A program made the position numbers and the translations under genes. A stretch of 16,297 nucleotides of DNA, from contig JBBAOE010000038.1 in the NCBI GenBank assembly GCA_040401595.1, forward strand, positions 1 through 16,297, in the 5' to 3' direction. This document shows, piece by piece, positions 1-7,429 of the stretch (its first letter is position 1; the number at the start of each line of letters is the position of its first letter). A model generated the notes under the pieces. The model saw only the letters and a program-made list of their open reading frames with translations, ran no database searches and was not told where the DNA came from. The stretch comes from RFPW01 sp040401595 (GTDB lineage Bacteria; Pseudomonadota; Gammaproteobacteria; Burkholderiales; Burkholderiaceae_E).

Positions 1-522
1 TCGGTCGATGTTATCACGGGCGTCATCAAGGCCAACCTGCCCACCCGCATTTCCTTCCATGTGACGTCAAAAATCGACAGTCGGACCATTCTGGGGGAAC
101 AAGGCGCAGAACAGCTTCTGGGCAAGGGCGATATGCTCTATATGGCAGGTGGTCGTGGATTGACGCGTATTCACGGACCTTTTGTTTCTGACGATGAAGT
201 GCGCCGCGTTGCCGACCATTGGCGTGGCCAAGGGCAGCCGGAATACATCCAAGCGGTGACTGAAGAACCCGAAGATGGCGGTTTCGATTTTGGTGGCATG
301 GGCGGCGACGACAGCGAAGAAGATTCGCAGTATCGCAAAGCGTGCCAGATCGTTTTCGAAAGCCAGAAGGCCTCGACAAGTTGGATTCAACGGCAATTGC
401 GCATCGGTTACAACAGCGCGGCACGGTTGATTGACCGGATGGAGGAGGACGGCTTCATCAGCGCGCCGAACCATATTGGCCGCCGTGAAGTGCTGCGCGA
501 CCGCAACGGCGAGCCGGTTTAG
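1..522 (+). CDS. ftsK: DNA translocase FtsK, C-terminal part (5' end outside window)
   Basis: FtsK is a septum-anchored, ATP-driven DNA pump that moves chromosome termini through the closing division site and activates dimer resolution at dif. Only the last 173 residues are present; the open frame runs off the left edge. Codons 14-50 carry the end of the RecA-like motor domain, with the typical RISFHVTSKIDSRTIL and GAEQLLGKGDMLY stretches. An acidic linker follows (about codons 88-108, rich in E, D and G). The gamma winged-helix domain occupies about codons 109-173, with a recognition-helix-like segment RIGYNSAARLIDRMEEDGF. In characterised FtsK proteins this domain reads the polar KOPS sequences and contacts XerD. 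The gene ends in TAG, 65 bp before lolA, so both are probably on one transcript. The N-terminal membrane domain cannot be assessed. Identification is secure. Confidence 0.96.
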   Translation, partial: SVDVITGVIKANLPTRISFHVTSKIDSRTILGEQGAEQLLGKGDMLYMAGGRGLTRIHGPFVSDDEVRRVADHWRGQGQPEYIQAVTEEPEDGGFDFGGMGGDDSEEDSQYRKACQIVFESQKASTSWIQRQLRIGYNSAARLIDRMEEDGFISAPNHIGRREVLRDRNGEPV

Positions 523-587
523 CGGTTAAGACGGGGTTCAAGGCAGTCTTGATAACGACTGAAGAAATCCATCCCGAGGAAACAAAG

Positions 588-1211
588 ATGACTTTTTCAA
601 AATATGCCATTTTGTTTGCGCCGATTGCGCTCGTGACAACGACGCCTAGCCCTGCGCAGTCTTCGTCCGAGCAGATGGCGCGGGTGGTGCAGCATATGAA
701 AGCCGTGGGCACTATGTCAGCCACTTTTGCGCAGACAGACCGGAGCGGCGGGACGCTGACCGGCAAGTTGCTGTTGAAGCGGCCGGGACAAGTGCGTTTT
801 GAGTATCAGAAGGATGTGCCCCTGTTGATTGTCGCCGATGGTCGTGCGCTGACGATGGTGGATTATGAGGTAAAGCAAGTGCAGCGTTGGCCGATTCGTA
901 ACAGCCCACTGGCCGCCCTCCTTGACCCCGGTCAGGATCTCGCGCGTTTTGGCAAGATACTTCCAACGTCTACTAATGATGTTGTCAGTGTCGAAGTCCG
1001 TGATCCAAAGCGCCCCGAATATGGCACCATCACGATGATATTCGTGGACAAGCCCGGCGCGCCCGGCGGATTGACGTTGAATGGTTGGGTCGCTCTGGAT
1101 TCCAAAAACAACCGAACCACCATTCGACTCAACAATATCACCTACAATGGCGCCATCGCGAAAAACGCGTTCACATGGAAAGATCCGCGGCCCGTCAGAC
1201 GAAAATCGTAA
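588..1211 (+). CDS. lolA: Outer-membrane lipoprotein carrier protein LolA family
   Basis: LolA is a periplasmic chaperone that takes lipoproteins released by the LolCDE ABC transporter and carries them to the outer membrane. The 207-residue product has an N-terminal export signal (about residues 1-24: one Lys, a hydrophobic stretch AILFAPIALV, then SPAQ as a likely cleavage zone). The mature part has the family pattern: an early SATFAQTDRSGG strand, a LLLKRPGQVRFEY segment around residues 61-73, and a C-terminal GLTLNGWVALDSKNNRTTIRL segment ending in F-W-DP near 195-200. The start is the ATG at 588 because GAGGA at 576-580 sits 7 nt before it; an in-frame TTG at 549 lacks such a site and would bury the signal peptide. 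It follows ftsK and is followed by a strong terminator. Members of this family can be sequence-divergent, so the exact cargo role is inferred. Confidence 0.88.
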   Translation: MTFSKYAILFAPIALVTTTPSPAQSSSEQMARVVQHMKAVGTMSATFAQTDRSGGTLTGKLLLKRPGQVRFEYQKDVPLLIVADGRALTMVDYEVKQVQRWPIRNSPLAALLDPGQDLARFGKILPTSTNDVVSVEVRDPKRPEYGTITMIFVDKPGAPGGLTLNGWVALDSKNNRTTIRLNNITYNGAIAKNAFTWKDPRPVRRKS

Positions 1212-1262
1212 CATCAGGCGATGAACGGAAGCGCACCACCGACAAGTTGCGGTTGACGCTAG

Positions 1263-1434
1263 TGTTGTTCATCTGAACGACAGGAAAGTCTCAGTATAGA
1301 TGTCCGATCAGCGACCGAACGTCCGTGTGGATTTCCCCCTGTTGCCCACGACTTAATCATCGCTGATATCCGCGTGACGAACGCAAGCTTAGCCCTCATC
1401 CCAAATGCCCCCGGGATGAGGGCTTTGCTTTTTT
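1263..1434 (+). ncRNA. Candidate structured RNA or structured lolA 3' UTR
   Basis: The 282 bp between lolA and xth contain no convincing protein gene but several self-complementary segments in series. A hairpin at 1263-1282 has an 8-bp stem (one G-U pair) closing the loop ATCT. ATCAGCGA at 1307-1314 can pair perfectly with TCGCTGAT at 1360-1367, and within that span CGTG (1324-1327) can pair with CACG (1347-1350). The region ends in the strong terminator at 1391-1434. TTGACG at 1253-1258 could be a -35 element, but no good -10 lies at the proper distance. This may be an independent small RNA or the structured end of the ftsK-lolA mRNA. I do not recognise a known RNA family. The pairings were found by eye and could partly be chance. 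Confidence 0.3.
1391..1434 (+). terminator. Strong Rho-independent terminator
   Basis: A perfect 12-bp stem (left arm AGCCCTCATCCC at 1391-1402, right arm 1413-1424) encloses a 10-nt loop. A T-rich tail follows, ending in six consecutive T at 1429-1434. It ends transcription coming from lolA, or from a small RNA gene in the gap, and separates it from xth. There is no A tract of matching quality on the left, so it should act mainly on plus-strand transcription. Confidence 0.93.
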
Positions 1435-1493
1435 GACGCAAATGTCTTCACTGGCTTGCTCCTGACGCTTCAGGCATCTAGGGCTTTTGTCTT

Positions 1494-2300
1494 ATGTCCC
1501 AGACCATTCGCATCGCCTCGTGGAATATAAACTCAGTCCGCGCCCGTATTGACATTGTCGAACGCTATTTGAAGGAAGAAGCGCCAGACGTTTTATGCCT
1601 TCAGGAAACCAAAGTCATCGACAGCCTGTTTCCGGAAGGGTTGTTCCGGCAATTGGGTTATCGCCATTTTGTCGTTAACGGCATGCCCATGCATCACGGC
1701 GTCGCAATCGTCAGCAAACTGCCGTTGATCAACCGCCGGGTTGAGGATTGGCAGGCCAATGGTGAGGCGCGCCATGTTGGCGCAGAGTTAAACATCGACG
1801 CAGCCAAGGGCTTGCGGATCGACAATGTATATATTCCCGCTGGGGGCGAAGTTCCCGACAGCGAGGTTAACTCTAAATTCGGCCAGAAGCTAGCTTTCCT
1901 AAAGCGTATGGCAGAATGGTCGCGTAACGTTACCCAACCGACTATCCTCACAGGTGACTTCAACGTTGCCCCGCTTGAGCAAGATGTTTGGAGCCACAAA
2001 CAATTGGTCAATGTCGTCAGCCATACAAAAATTGAAATTGAGCATCTGGCGGAAATTCAGGCTGCAGCAGACTGGGTCGATGTTGCCCGGCACTTTGTCG
2101 ATCCGTCTAAGAAATTATATACATGGTGGAGCTATCGCGCGCAGGATTGGGAGACGTCCGACCGCGGACGTAGACTAGATCATATGTGGATCACCCCTGA
2201 TCTGAAAGAAAAGGCAAAGGCGCATATCGTCCACAAGCATGTGCGCGGCTGGGGCAAGCCATCCGACCATGCGCCCATAGTAACGGAATTCACCTTTTGA
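1494..2300 (+). CDS. xth: Exodeoxyribonuclease III (AP endonuclease)
   Basis: This is a Mg-dependent repair nuclease of the exonuclease III/APE1 family. It cuts abasic sites and removes 3' blocking groups in base-excision repair. The 268-residue length equals that of the E. coli enzyme. The active-site set is complete, offset by about 4 residues from E. coli in the N-terminal half: N11 in WNINSVRAR, E38 in LQETKV, Y113, D155 and N157 in GDFNVAP, then D229 in RRLDHMW and D258-H259 in SDHAPIV. The start is ATG at 1494; upstream there is only a weak, distant purine run (AGGG near 1480). A terminator lies 60 bp upstream, so xth and ribA probably form their own transcription unit. Its stop TGA overlaps the ribA start. 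No alphaproteobacterial LexA box (GTTC-N7-GTTC) is visible upstream. Confidence 0.97.
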   Translation: MSQTIRIASWNINSVRARIDIVERYLKEEAPDVLCLQETKVIDSLFPEGLFRQLGYRHFVVNGMPMHHGVAIVSKLPLINRRVEDWQANGEARHVGAELNIDAAKGLRIDNVYIPAGGEVPDSEVNSKFGQKLAFLKRMAEWSRNVTQPTILTGDFNVAPLEQDVWSHKQLVNVVSHTKIEIEHLAEIQAAADWVDVARHFVDPSKKLYTWWSYRAQDWETSDRGRRLDHMWITPDLKEKAKAHIVHKHVRGWGKPSDHAPIVTEFTF

Positions 2301-3361
2301 TCGGGGCGGGCGCCGCGTTGGGAGACTCACGCCGCGCAGCAATGGCGATTGATGCCCTGCGTCGTGGCTGGCCAGTTACGGTCGGGTATTTGGACAAAGC
2401 GCTGACTGTCCTTGCGGTCGAAACGGCGCAGGATATTTTCGGCGCGAATGCGATATTGCTCTCGGCAGGCCGTGCGGCAACGCTGAAACTAACCAACCAA
2501 CGTGCTGCGGCCGATGGCGACCTTCCGGTGCTCATTAAGGCGCCCGTCGATCTCGATTTGCGGCTCGCGTTGGCCTTAGCTGACCCAAGCCTTGACCTTG
2601 CCTATCCGATGAAGGGACCTTTTGCCGCGCTGCCATTGGATGACGGGCCATCGGCGACGGCCGCTATCGAACTCGCGCGATTGGCTGGCTTGCTTCCAGC
2701 CTTTCTGGTGTTGGCTGATGCAGGCGAGAACGCCGTTTACGTTAGCCCGCAAGATGTCGCCGCCTTTGATGACAGCGGCGCCTTGCACATAGCCGCGCGT
2801 GCCAAGCTTCCCGTTGCCGCCAATGCCCATGCCGAAATGGTCGCATTCCGGACAGCCGTAGATGCGTCCGATCATGTGGCGTTGCTGATGGGTAAGCGCG
2901 ATTCCTCCCCGCCAGTCGTTCGGTTGCACAGTGAATGTCTGACGGGTGATGTTCTTGGCAGCCTGAAATGCGACTGCGGACCGCAATTGCACGAAGCGTT
3001 GCAACAGATTTCGGACGCAAATTGGGGTATATTGTTATATTTGCGACAAGAGGGACGCGGCATTGGTTTGATCAACAAACTACGCGCTTATGCGCTTCAG
3101 GATCAGGGGTTTGATACTGTCGATGCCAATACCAGATTGGGTTTTGCCATTGATGCGCGCGACTTTTCAGTCGCGGCACGGATGCTGGAATTGCTCGGTG
3201 TGGAACAGGTGCGCCTGTTGACCAATAATCCTGAAAAGGTGGACGGCTTGCAAAAGGCGGGCATCATGGTCGCGGAGCGGCTACCGCTTAAGATCGCCGC
3301 CAATCCACACAATGCCCATTATCTTGAAACCAAGAAAAGCCGGACTGGCCACGCATTGTAA
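2297..3361 (+). CDS. ribA: GTP cyclohydrolase II with N-terminal extension
   Basis: This enzyme catalyses the first committed step of riboflavin synthesis, opening GTP to a diaminopyrimidine ribosyl phosphate plus formate and pyrophosphate. The catalytic domain is the C-terminal half: VRLHSECLTGD with C214, then KCDCG with C225 and C227 (the three zinc cysteines), the GTP-loop RQEGRGIGL at 250-258, GFDTVDAN, IDARDF with R288 as the likely nucleophile, and LLTNNPEKV. The first roughly 190 residues are an extension absent from the 196-residue E. coli RibA; they contain no complete DHBP-synthase active site that I can recognise. The start is most likely TTG at 2297, overlapping the xth stop as TTGA, with GGAA at 2285-2288 as a weak ribosome site; an ATG at 2342 is the alternative but would remove family-like N-terminal residues. 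Confidence 0.93.
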   Translation: MIGAGAALGDSRRAAMAIDALRRGWPVTVGYLDKALTVLAVETAQDIFGANAILLSAGRAATLKLTNQRAAADGDLPVLIKAPVDLDLRLALALADPSLDLAYPMKGPFAALPLDDGPSATAAIELARLAGLLPAFLVLADAGENAVYVSPQDVAAFDDSGALHIAARAKLPVAANAHAEMVAFRTAVDASDHVALLMGKRDSSPPVVRLHSECLTGDVLGSLKCDCGPQLHEALQQISDANWGILLYLRQEGRGIGLINKLRAYALQDQGFDTVDANTRLGFAIDARDFSVAARMLELLGVEQVRLLTNNPEKVDGLQKAGIMVAERLPLKIAANPHNAHYLETKKSRTGHAL

Positions 3362-3417
3362 GTTTTTGCGGGACGAAACTGTGAACGCGGATCGCCATGC
3401 GCTTTTTCTGGCGTTAG

Positions 3418-5415
3418 TTACTGATCGCGCCGACCATTTAAGGCCCTTTCGATAAAGGCATCATCCAGTGGCTCTGGCGCAGGCTCCGGCGCGACATTGG
3501 GGTCTTCCATTGCGGGGCCACCTTCAATCGGCATGCCATTTTCATCGAAAAGCAGCATTTCTTCTCCGCCCAGCAACGACTCCTCACCTTCAAGGGCCTC
3601 TGGGAACGTCACCTCAGTTGCGAATTTCTCAACGGGACGTCCGGCAACAGCGACGCGCATATAGGCCGCCCAGGCTTGCGCAGGGGCGCGTCCGCCTTCA
3701 AGGCCTCCAATCCGCCTAGCGTCGTCGCGACCCATCCAAACGGCCGTTGTAAGGCCGCTGGAGAAGCCCAGGAACCATCCGTCCTTGTTGCTTGACGTTG
3801 TCCCCGTTTTGCCCGCGACGGGCCGACCAATATTTGCGGCCCGCCCAGTGCCCGTGGCGACCGCGCTTTGCAACAAATCGGTCATTGCGCCTGCAACCCA
3901 ATCATCAACCAACTGGACCGAGCTTGCTTGCTTCGCGGCATATAGAAGTTCACCGTCAATCGTCGTGACCTTTGTAATGCCATAAGGGGTGACACTGCGC
4001 CCACCGGCTGCGACTGCCGCGAACGCCTGGGTCATATCGATAACGCGCGTATCTGATGTGCCCAGAACCATTGATGGCTGCGTGTTGACAGGGGTGGTGA
4101 TCCCGAACCTGCGGGCCATATCAGCGATGCTGCTGGTGCCGACGTCTTGCCCGATTTGGGCAGCGACTGTGTTTTTGGAATAGGCAAAAGCGGTACGCAG
4201 CGAAATCGGGCCAGCAAAATTGCCGCCGCTATTTTTAGGCTGCCAGCCTTCGATTTCGACGGGCTTGTCTTCCACCATGTCTTCGGGGCGGTAGCCTGCT
4301 TCCAGTGCGGTGAGATAAACGAACAACTTCCAGGCAGAGCCCGGTTGGCGAACCGCGGTTACCGCGCGGTTATAATTGCTGGAAACATAATCGGTACCGC
4401 CCACCATCGCCTTCACCGCGCCGTCGCGGTCAATTGAAACCAACGCGCCTTGGGCACCGCTGGGGGCATTCGCCGCAATCGCTGCCGTTGCGGCGCGCTG
4501 CATTTTAAGGTCCAGCGTCGTCCAGATATCGATGGGCTTTTCAGTTTCATCAATCAGGCCGTCCAACTGCGGCAAAACCCAATCTGTGAAATATCGCACG
4601 CTGTCTTGAGGTGTTTCAGCGGCCAAGCGCACTCCGGACAGTTCGACGCCAGCGGCTTCAGCTGGGGTAATCATTCCTGCATCCTGCATCACTTCAACCA
4701 CCACCTTCGCCCGGTCCAAGGCGGCCTGCGCATCGGCCGTGGGGGCATAGCGTGAGGGTGCCTTCACAAGACCTGCTATAATCGCGGCCTCGGCAAGACT
4801 GATATCTTCGGCGCCATGGTCAAAGAAGCGGCGACTTGCGGCATCGACCCCATAAGCGCCGCCACCGAAATATACTTTATTCAGATAGAGTTCGAGGATC
4901 TGGTCTTTCGAGAATTTGGTTTCCATGGCCAACGCAAGGATAACCTCGCGAATTTTACGGCCAAACTCCTTGTTGCTGTTCAGATATATGTTACGCGCCA
5001 ATTGTTGCGTGATGGTCGAACCACCTTGCGTCCAGCGACCTTCAACGGTCCGCACATATACGGACCGTGTAATGCCGATGGGGTCGACACCGGGGTGCAT
5101 ATAATATCGGCGATCTTCGACGGCGACCATCGCGTCTTTCATTTCCGACGGCAATTGGTCGATGGTCAGCCAGCGTCCGAAACTCGGTCCAAGCGATTGA
5201 ATGACAGTGCCGTCCGCGGCACGTATGCGGATCATCTGCCCGTTGGGGGAGGATTTCAGATCTTCAAAACTATCAATTTCGCCACGTGCAATCGCGACAA
5301 AAATGCCCAGAACCATGACACCCAGCAACGCGGCAATGCTTCCTGCTTTGACGAGGCGGAGTATCCATGTTCCCATTGGGCCACGTTCTTTCGAAATCTT
5401 GCCTGCGCCTGCCAT
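3418..5415 (-). CDS. Class A penicillin-binding protein (PBP1A family)
   Basis: This is a bifunctional peptidoglycan synthase: an inner-membrane-anchored glycosyltransferase polymerises lipid II and a periplasmic transpeptidase crosslinks stem peptides. The product has 665 residues. A membrane segment lies at about residues 25-43. The GT51 domain carries VEDRRYYMHPGVD with catalytic E100, QGGSTITQQLARN (130-142), and RKIREVILA to LYLNKVYFGGGAYG (153-189). The transpeptidase domain has the SxxK box S360-K363, SKN at 413-415 and KTGT at 536-539. It is shorter than E. coli PBP1A (about 850) and lacks room for the large OB-type insertion. The C-terminal tail (about 615-665) is acidic and proline-rich. 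ATG at 5415 is chosen; no strong ribosome site is seen, and Met14 (ATG at 5376) is an alternative. It lies 43 bp after msrB and converges with ribA. Confidence 0.96.
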   Translation of the reverse strand: MAGAGKISKERGPMGTWILRLVKAGSIAALLGVMVLGIFVAIARGEIDSFEDLKSSPNGQMIRIRAADGTVIQSLGPSFGRWLTIDQLPSEMKDAMVAVEDRRYYMHPGVDPIGITRSVYVRTVEGRWTQGGSTITQQLARNIYLNSNKEFGRKIREVILALAMETKFSKDQILELYLNKVYFGGGAYGVDAASRRFFDHGAEDISLAEAAIIAGLVKAPSRYAPTADAQAALDRAKVVVEVMQDAGMITPAEAAGVELSGVRLAAETPQDSVRYFTDWVLPQLDGLIDETEKPIDIWTTLDLKMQRAATAAIAANAPSGAQGALVSIDRDGAVKAMVGGTDYVSSNYNRAVTAVRQPGSAWKLFVYLTALEAGYRPEDMVEDKPVEIEGWQPKNSGGNFAGPISLRTAFAYSKNTVAAQIGQDVGTSSIADMARRFGITTPVNTQPSMVLGTSDTRVIDMTQAFAAVAAGGRSVTPYGITKVTTIDGELLYAAKQASSVQLVDDWVAGAMTDLLQSAVATGTGRAANIGRPVAGKTGTTSSNKDGWFLGFSSGLTTAVWMGRDDARRIGGLEGGRAPAQAWAAYMRVAVAGRPVEKFATEVTFPEALEGEESLLGGEEMLLFDENGMPIEGGPAMEDPNVAPEPAPEPLDDAFIERALNGRRDQ

Positions 5416-5458
5416 GATAGGGTGTTACCCAGTCCCGTGATCGCCGACAAGCGCGTTG

Positions 5459-5851
5459 TTATTCAGGATCGAATGCCAGCGCGGCGCTGTTGATGCAGTA
5501 ACGTAGGCCTGTCGGCCCGGGCCCATCAGGGAAGACATGGCCCAAATGCCCCTCGCATGCGGCACAGCGCACTTCAATACGGACCATGCCGTGCGATGTA
5601 TCGCGATGTTCTTCGACGGCATCATTATCTGCAGGTGCGGTAAAACTTGGCCAACCCGAGCCGCTGTCAAATTTCGTGTCTGAAGCAAACAAGGCAGTTC
5701 CACAGCCAGCGCAGCTAAATTCGCCTGCGCGTTTTTCATCGGTCAGTTTGCCCGCAAAAGCACGTTCCGTGCCAGCCTCGCGCAGAACATGATATTGAAC
5801 GGGGTCCAATTCTGCCCGCCATTCTGCATCTGACTTGATAATTTTTTCCAT
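5459..5851 (-). CDS. msrB: Peptide-methionine (R)-S-oxide reductase MsrB
   Basis: MsrB reduces methionine-R-sulfoxide in damaged proteins, normally with thioredoxin as electron donor. The 130-residue product contains the four zinc cysteines (C47 and C50 in CAGC; C96 and C99 in CAAC), FDSGSGWPSF at 61-70, HLGHVF at 102-107 and the catalytic cysteine C119 in RYCINSAAL. The spot where many MsrB proteins carry a resolving cysteine (GCGWPSF) has serine (S65); such variants are known and use another reduction route. No signal peptide is present, so it is cytoplasmic. ATG at 5851 is chosen because AAAGGTG lies 7 nt upstream; an in-frame TTG at 5893 would add 14 uncharacteristic residues. It lies 70 bp after holA and 43 bp before the PBP gene, and may be on the same transcript as either. 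Confidence 0.96.
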   Translation of the reverse strand: MEKIIKSDAEWRAELDPVQYHVLREAGTERAFAGKLTDEKRAGEFSCAGCGTALFASDTKFDSGSGWPSFTAPADNDAVEEHRDTSHGMVRIEVRCAACEGHLGHVFPDGPGPTGLRYCINSAALAFDPE

Positions 5852-5921
5852 GAAAAGGCACCTTTCGTGAGAATGATGTGGGGACAGTAGCAAAGTGGTT
5901 CAAGGTGCTCGCGCACGGTGC

Positions 5922-6944
5922 TTAGCCTCGGCGCGCTGCGGCACGGGCAATGCGGACAAGCTCTTCTTCCAATATGTTCACGGCAAGCCCGTCGCGGACG
6001 TGCATCAACTTTGACTCCACCTCAAGCAAATGGCTGTTTAGTCCTGCAAGCCGAACTGATGGCCAGCGCATCAGCTGCTGTGCGTAGCTGTCGGCATCTT
6101 TCCAGAATATCGAACGCGTTGTCTTAACCACTGCGCCGGGATTGGCGCCACTGTCGACTTTTGTCCGCATCGCTGCGAGCATTGTCGCGCGGCGCTGCAT
6201 GGCGCGGATGATGCGAATGGCATCCACACCCATGTCGCGTGCAGCGGCTAGCTCGCGGCCCGTGCCGCGCAAGTCACCGCCCATCACGACATGGACGAGG
6301 CCGTTGATGTTTTCCTCACCCGTTTCCGCCGATAAAGCTTCGAATACAGCAATTTCTACCGTGGCGGGCCGCTGCGGTGACGCATCATAAAATAAAGACA
6401 GCTTTTCGATTTCGGCCTGCGCCAGCTTACGGTCTTGACCTGTGTAGCGCGCAATACGGGCGGCAAGTGGCCGATCGATCTTCAACCCCATTGTGGCGGC
6501 AAAGGCTATGACTGCCGCTGCGGCGTCGCCCTCCTCGGGTAGATAGCAAATGTGGGCCATGGCGCGCGGATGCGCCTCCAGCAATTTCCGTAACTTGCTA
6601 GCCTTGGTCAGATTCCCAGCGGTTGCGATAACTGGGCTTATGTCGCCGTCAAGCGCCAGCAAATTCTCGACTGCGGCTAAGCCCTCTTCGCGGCGGAAAC
6701 TAAGGCGGATATGTCTTTTGTCGCCGAACAGCGATAGGGCAGATGCCTCATCTGCCAATAAGGCAGGGTCATTGCGGATACGGTCGCTGTCGATATCAAT
6801 GCGTTCCGAGCCTGCTAACTGCGCCGACATTTGTCCGGCAATATCGGTTACAGCCGATTCATCCTGCCCGAATATGAAAAACAGCCGAACATCAGAACGG
6901 GCACTGATGGCATTGATAAAGCTACGTTCTTTTGCGTTGCTCAT
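5922..6944 (-). CDS. holA: DNA polymerase III subunit delta
   Basis: Delta is the clamp-loader subunit that opens the beta sliding clamp during replisome assembly. The 340-residue length matches E. coli HolA (343). The N-terminal region has the delta-type LFFIFGQDESAVTDIA segment, which corresponds to the P-loop region of clamp-loader ATPases but lacks a usable Walker A lysine, as expected for delta. The middle has SLFGDKRHIRLSF followed by the family-typical helical region (TGQDRKLAQAEIEKLSLF), and the C-terminal collar domain follows. The start ATG at 6944 overlaps the lptE stop by 4 nt (ATGA), which implies translational coupling. No ribosome site other than the tail of lptE is needed. Downstream, a 70 bp gap leads to msrB with no recognisable terminator. 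Confidence 0.94.
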   Translation of the reverse strand: MSNAKERSFINAISARSDVRLFFIFGQDESAVTDIAGQMSAQLAGSERIDIDSDRIRNDPALLADEASALSLFGDKRHIRLSFRREEGLAAVENLLALDGDISPVIATAGNLTKASKLRKLLEAHPRAMAHICYLPEEGDAAAAVIAFAATMGLKIDRPLAARIARYTGQDRKLAQAEIEKLSLFYDASPQRPATVEIAVFEALSAETGEENINGLVHVVMGGDLRGTGRELAAARDMGVDAIRIIRAMQRRATMLAAMRTKVDSGANPGAVVKTTRSIFWKDADSYAQQLMRWPSVRLAGLNSHLLEVESKLMHVRDGLAVNILEEELVRIARAAARRG

Positions 6945-7429
6945 TCGCCGCGCGCGTAAATGGAAAGCCGCGTGACAATCTGATCTGCAACCTTTTGCGT
7001 CAGGTTCTCAAGTGCACTGTTTTCGCCAGCGATCGTTGCATATTCTGAGCTAACGACGTCAATGCCCGCGTCCGAACCGGCTGTCGTATCCAGAACAATT
7101 TCACCCGTCGCGACCGAAACCAGCTGATAGCGCGCACGCAATGTCCGGCGTTCACGCGTGACCGTATCATCCGCACGCACCCCGAAACCTTCAATTTGGT
7201 CATCCAAAACAACAACCAAGCGGAACTGAGCAGAATTGCCGTCTTGAGCGCCAAGCCGGTCGGTCAATGCATTGCGCATCAGCCAACCATTTTTGCCCTC
7301 GATTGGCGCAACGCTAATGGTTCCCAATGTATGCGCCACCACCCCTTTTGACCCGCCGCTATACAATGGCTGCAAGCTGCATGCTGGCAGAAGGAAAGCG
7401 AGCATCACGGAGGCAAAGAAACGGTTCAT
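6941..7429 (-). CDS. lptE: LPS-assembly lipoprotein LptE
   Basis: LptE is the outer-membrane lipoprotein that plugs and assembles the LptD translocon, which inserts lipopolysaccharide into the outer leaflet. The 162-residue precursor has a short signal (MNRFF then VMLAFLLPA) and a lipobox LPAC with lipidated C17, immediately followed by the LptE-typical SLQPLYSGG. The rest alternates short strands and helices (RLVVVLDDQIEGFGVR, RARYQLVSVATGEIVLD, and a helical C-terminus with NLTQKVADQIVTRLSIY), as in family members. Start ATG at 7429 overlaps the leuS stop by 4 nt, and its own stop overlaps the holA start by 4 nt. Expression is therefore likely tied to leuS. LptE is poorly conserved, so the call rests on lipobox context, length and the conserved position between leuS and holA. 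Confidence 0.9.
   Translation of the reverse strand: MNRFFASVMLAFLLPACSLQPLYSGGSKGVVAHTLGTISVAPIEGKNGWLMRNALTDRLGAQDGNSAQFRLVVVLDDQIEGFGVRADDTVTRERRTLRARYQLVSVATGEIVLDTTAGSDAGIDVVSSEYATIAGENSALENLTQKVADQIVTRLSIYARGE

Noticed and set aside
526..552. Imperfect 7-bp inverted repeat between ftsK and lolA.
   Set aside because: It has a 13-nt loop, AT-rich weak pairs including a G-T pair, and no T tract, so it is not a terminator and could be chance.
1300..1356. An 18-codon open frame (ATG to TAA) inside the lolA-xth gap, with AGGA about 14 nt upstream.
   Set aside because: The ribosome site is too far, the peptide has no recognisable feature, and the bases are also used by the candidate RNA helices. 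Not supported as a gene.
1212..1493. SOS (LexA) control of xth; the GTTC-ATCT-GAAC dyad at 1267-1278 resembles repair-gene operators.
   Set aside because: The alphaproteobacterial LexA box is a direct repeat GTTC-N7-GTTC, which is absent. The dyad lies upstream of a strong terminator and is better read as an RNA hairpin.
3362..3417. Possible terminator between convergent ribA and the PBP gene (CGCCA at 3393-3397 with TGGCG at 3409-3413; T run at 3403-3407).
   Set aside because: The T run is in the loop rather than after the stem, and other pairings near it are only 3 bp. No convincing intrinsic terminator for either gene.
4816..5493. A 225-codon open frame on the plus strand opposite the penicillin-binding protein and the msrB end.
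   Set aside because: It is opposite a well-supported gene, its product looks like a translated shadow, and it crosses the msrB-PBP boundary without any functional logic.
5852..5893. Longer msrB reading from TTG at 5893.
   Set aside because: ATG at 5851 has a good ribosome site at the proper spacing and gives the normal MsrB N-terminus; the extra 14 residues look like untranslated leader.
5898..5916. GTGC-TCGC-GCAC hairpin (5905-5916) after holA, and TTGAAC (complement of 5898-5903) as an msrB promoter.
   Set aside because: The stem is only 4 bp with no T tract, and there is no acceptable -10 at the right distance, so neither a terminator nor a promoter is supported.
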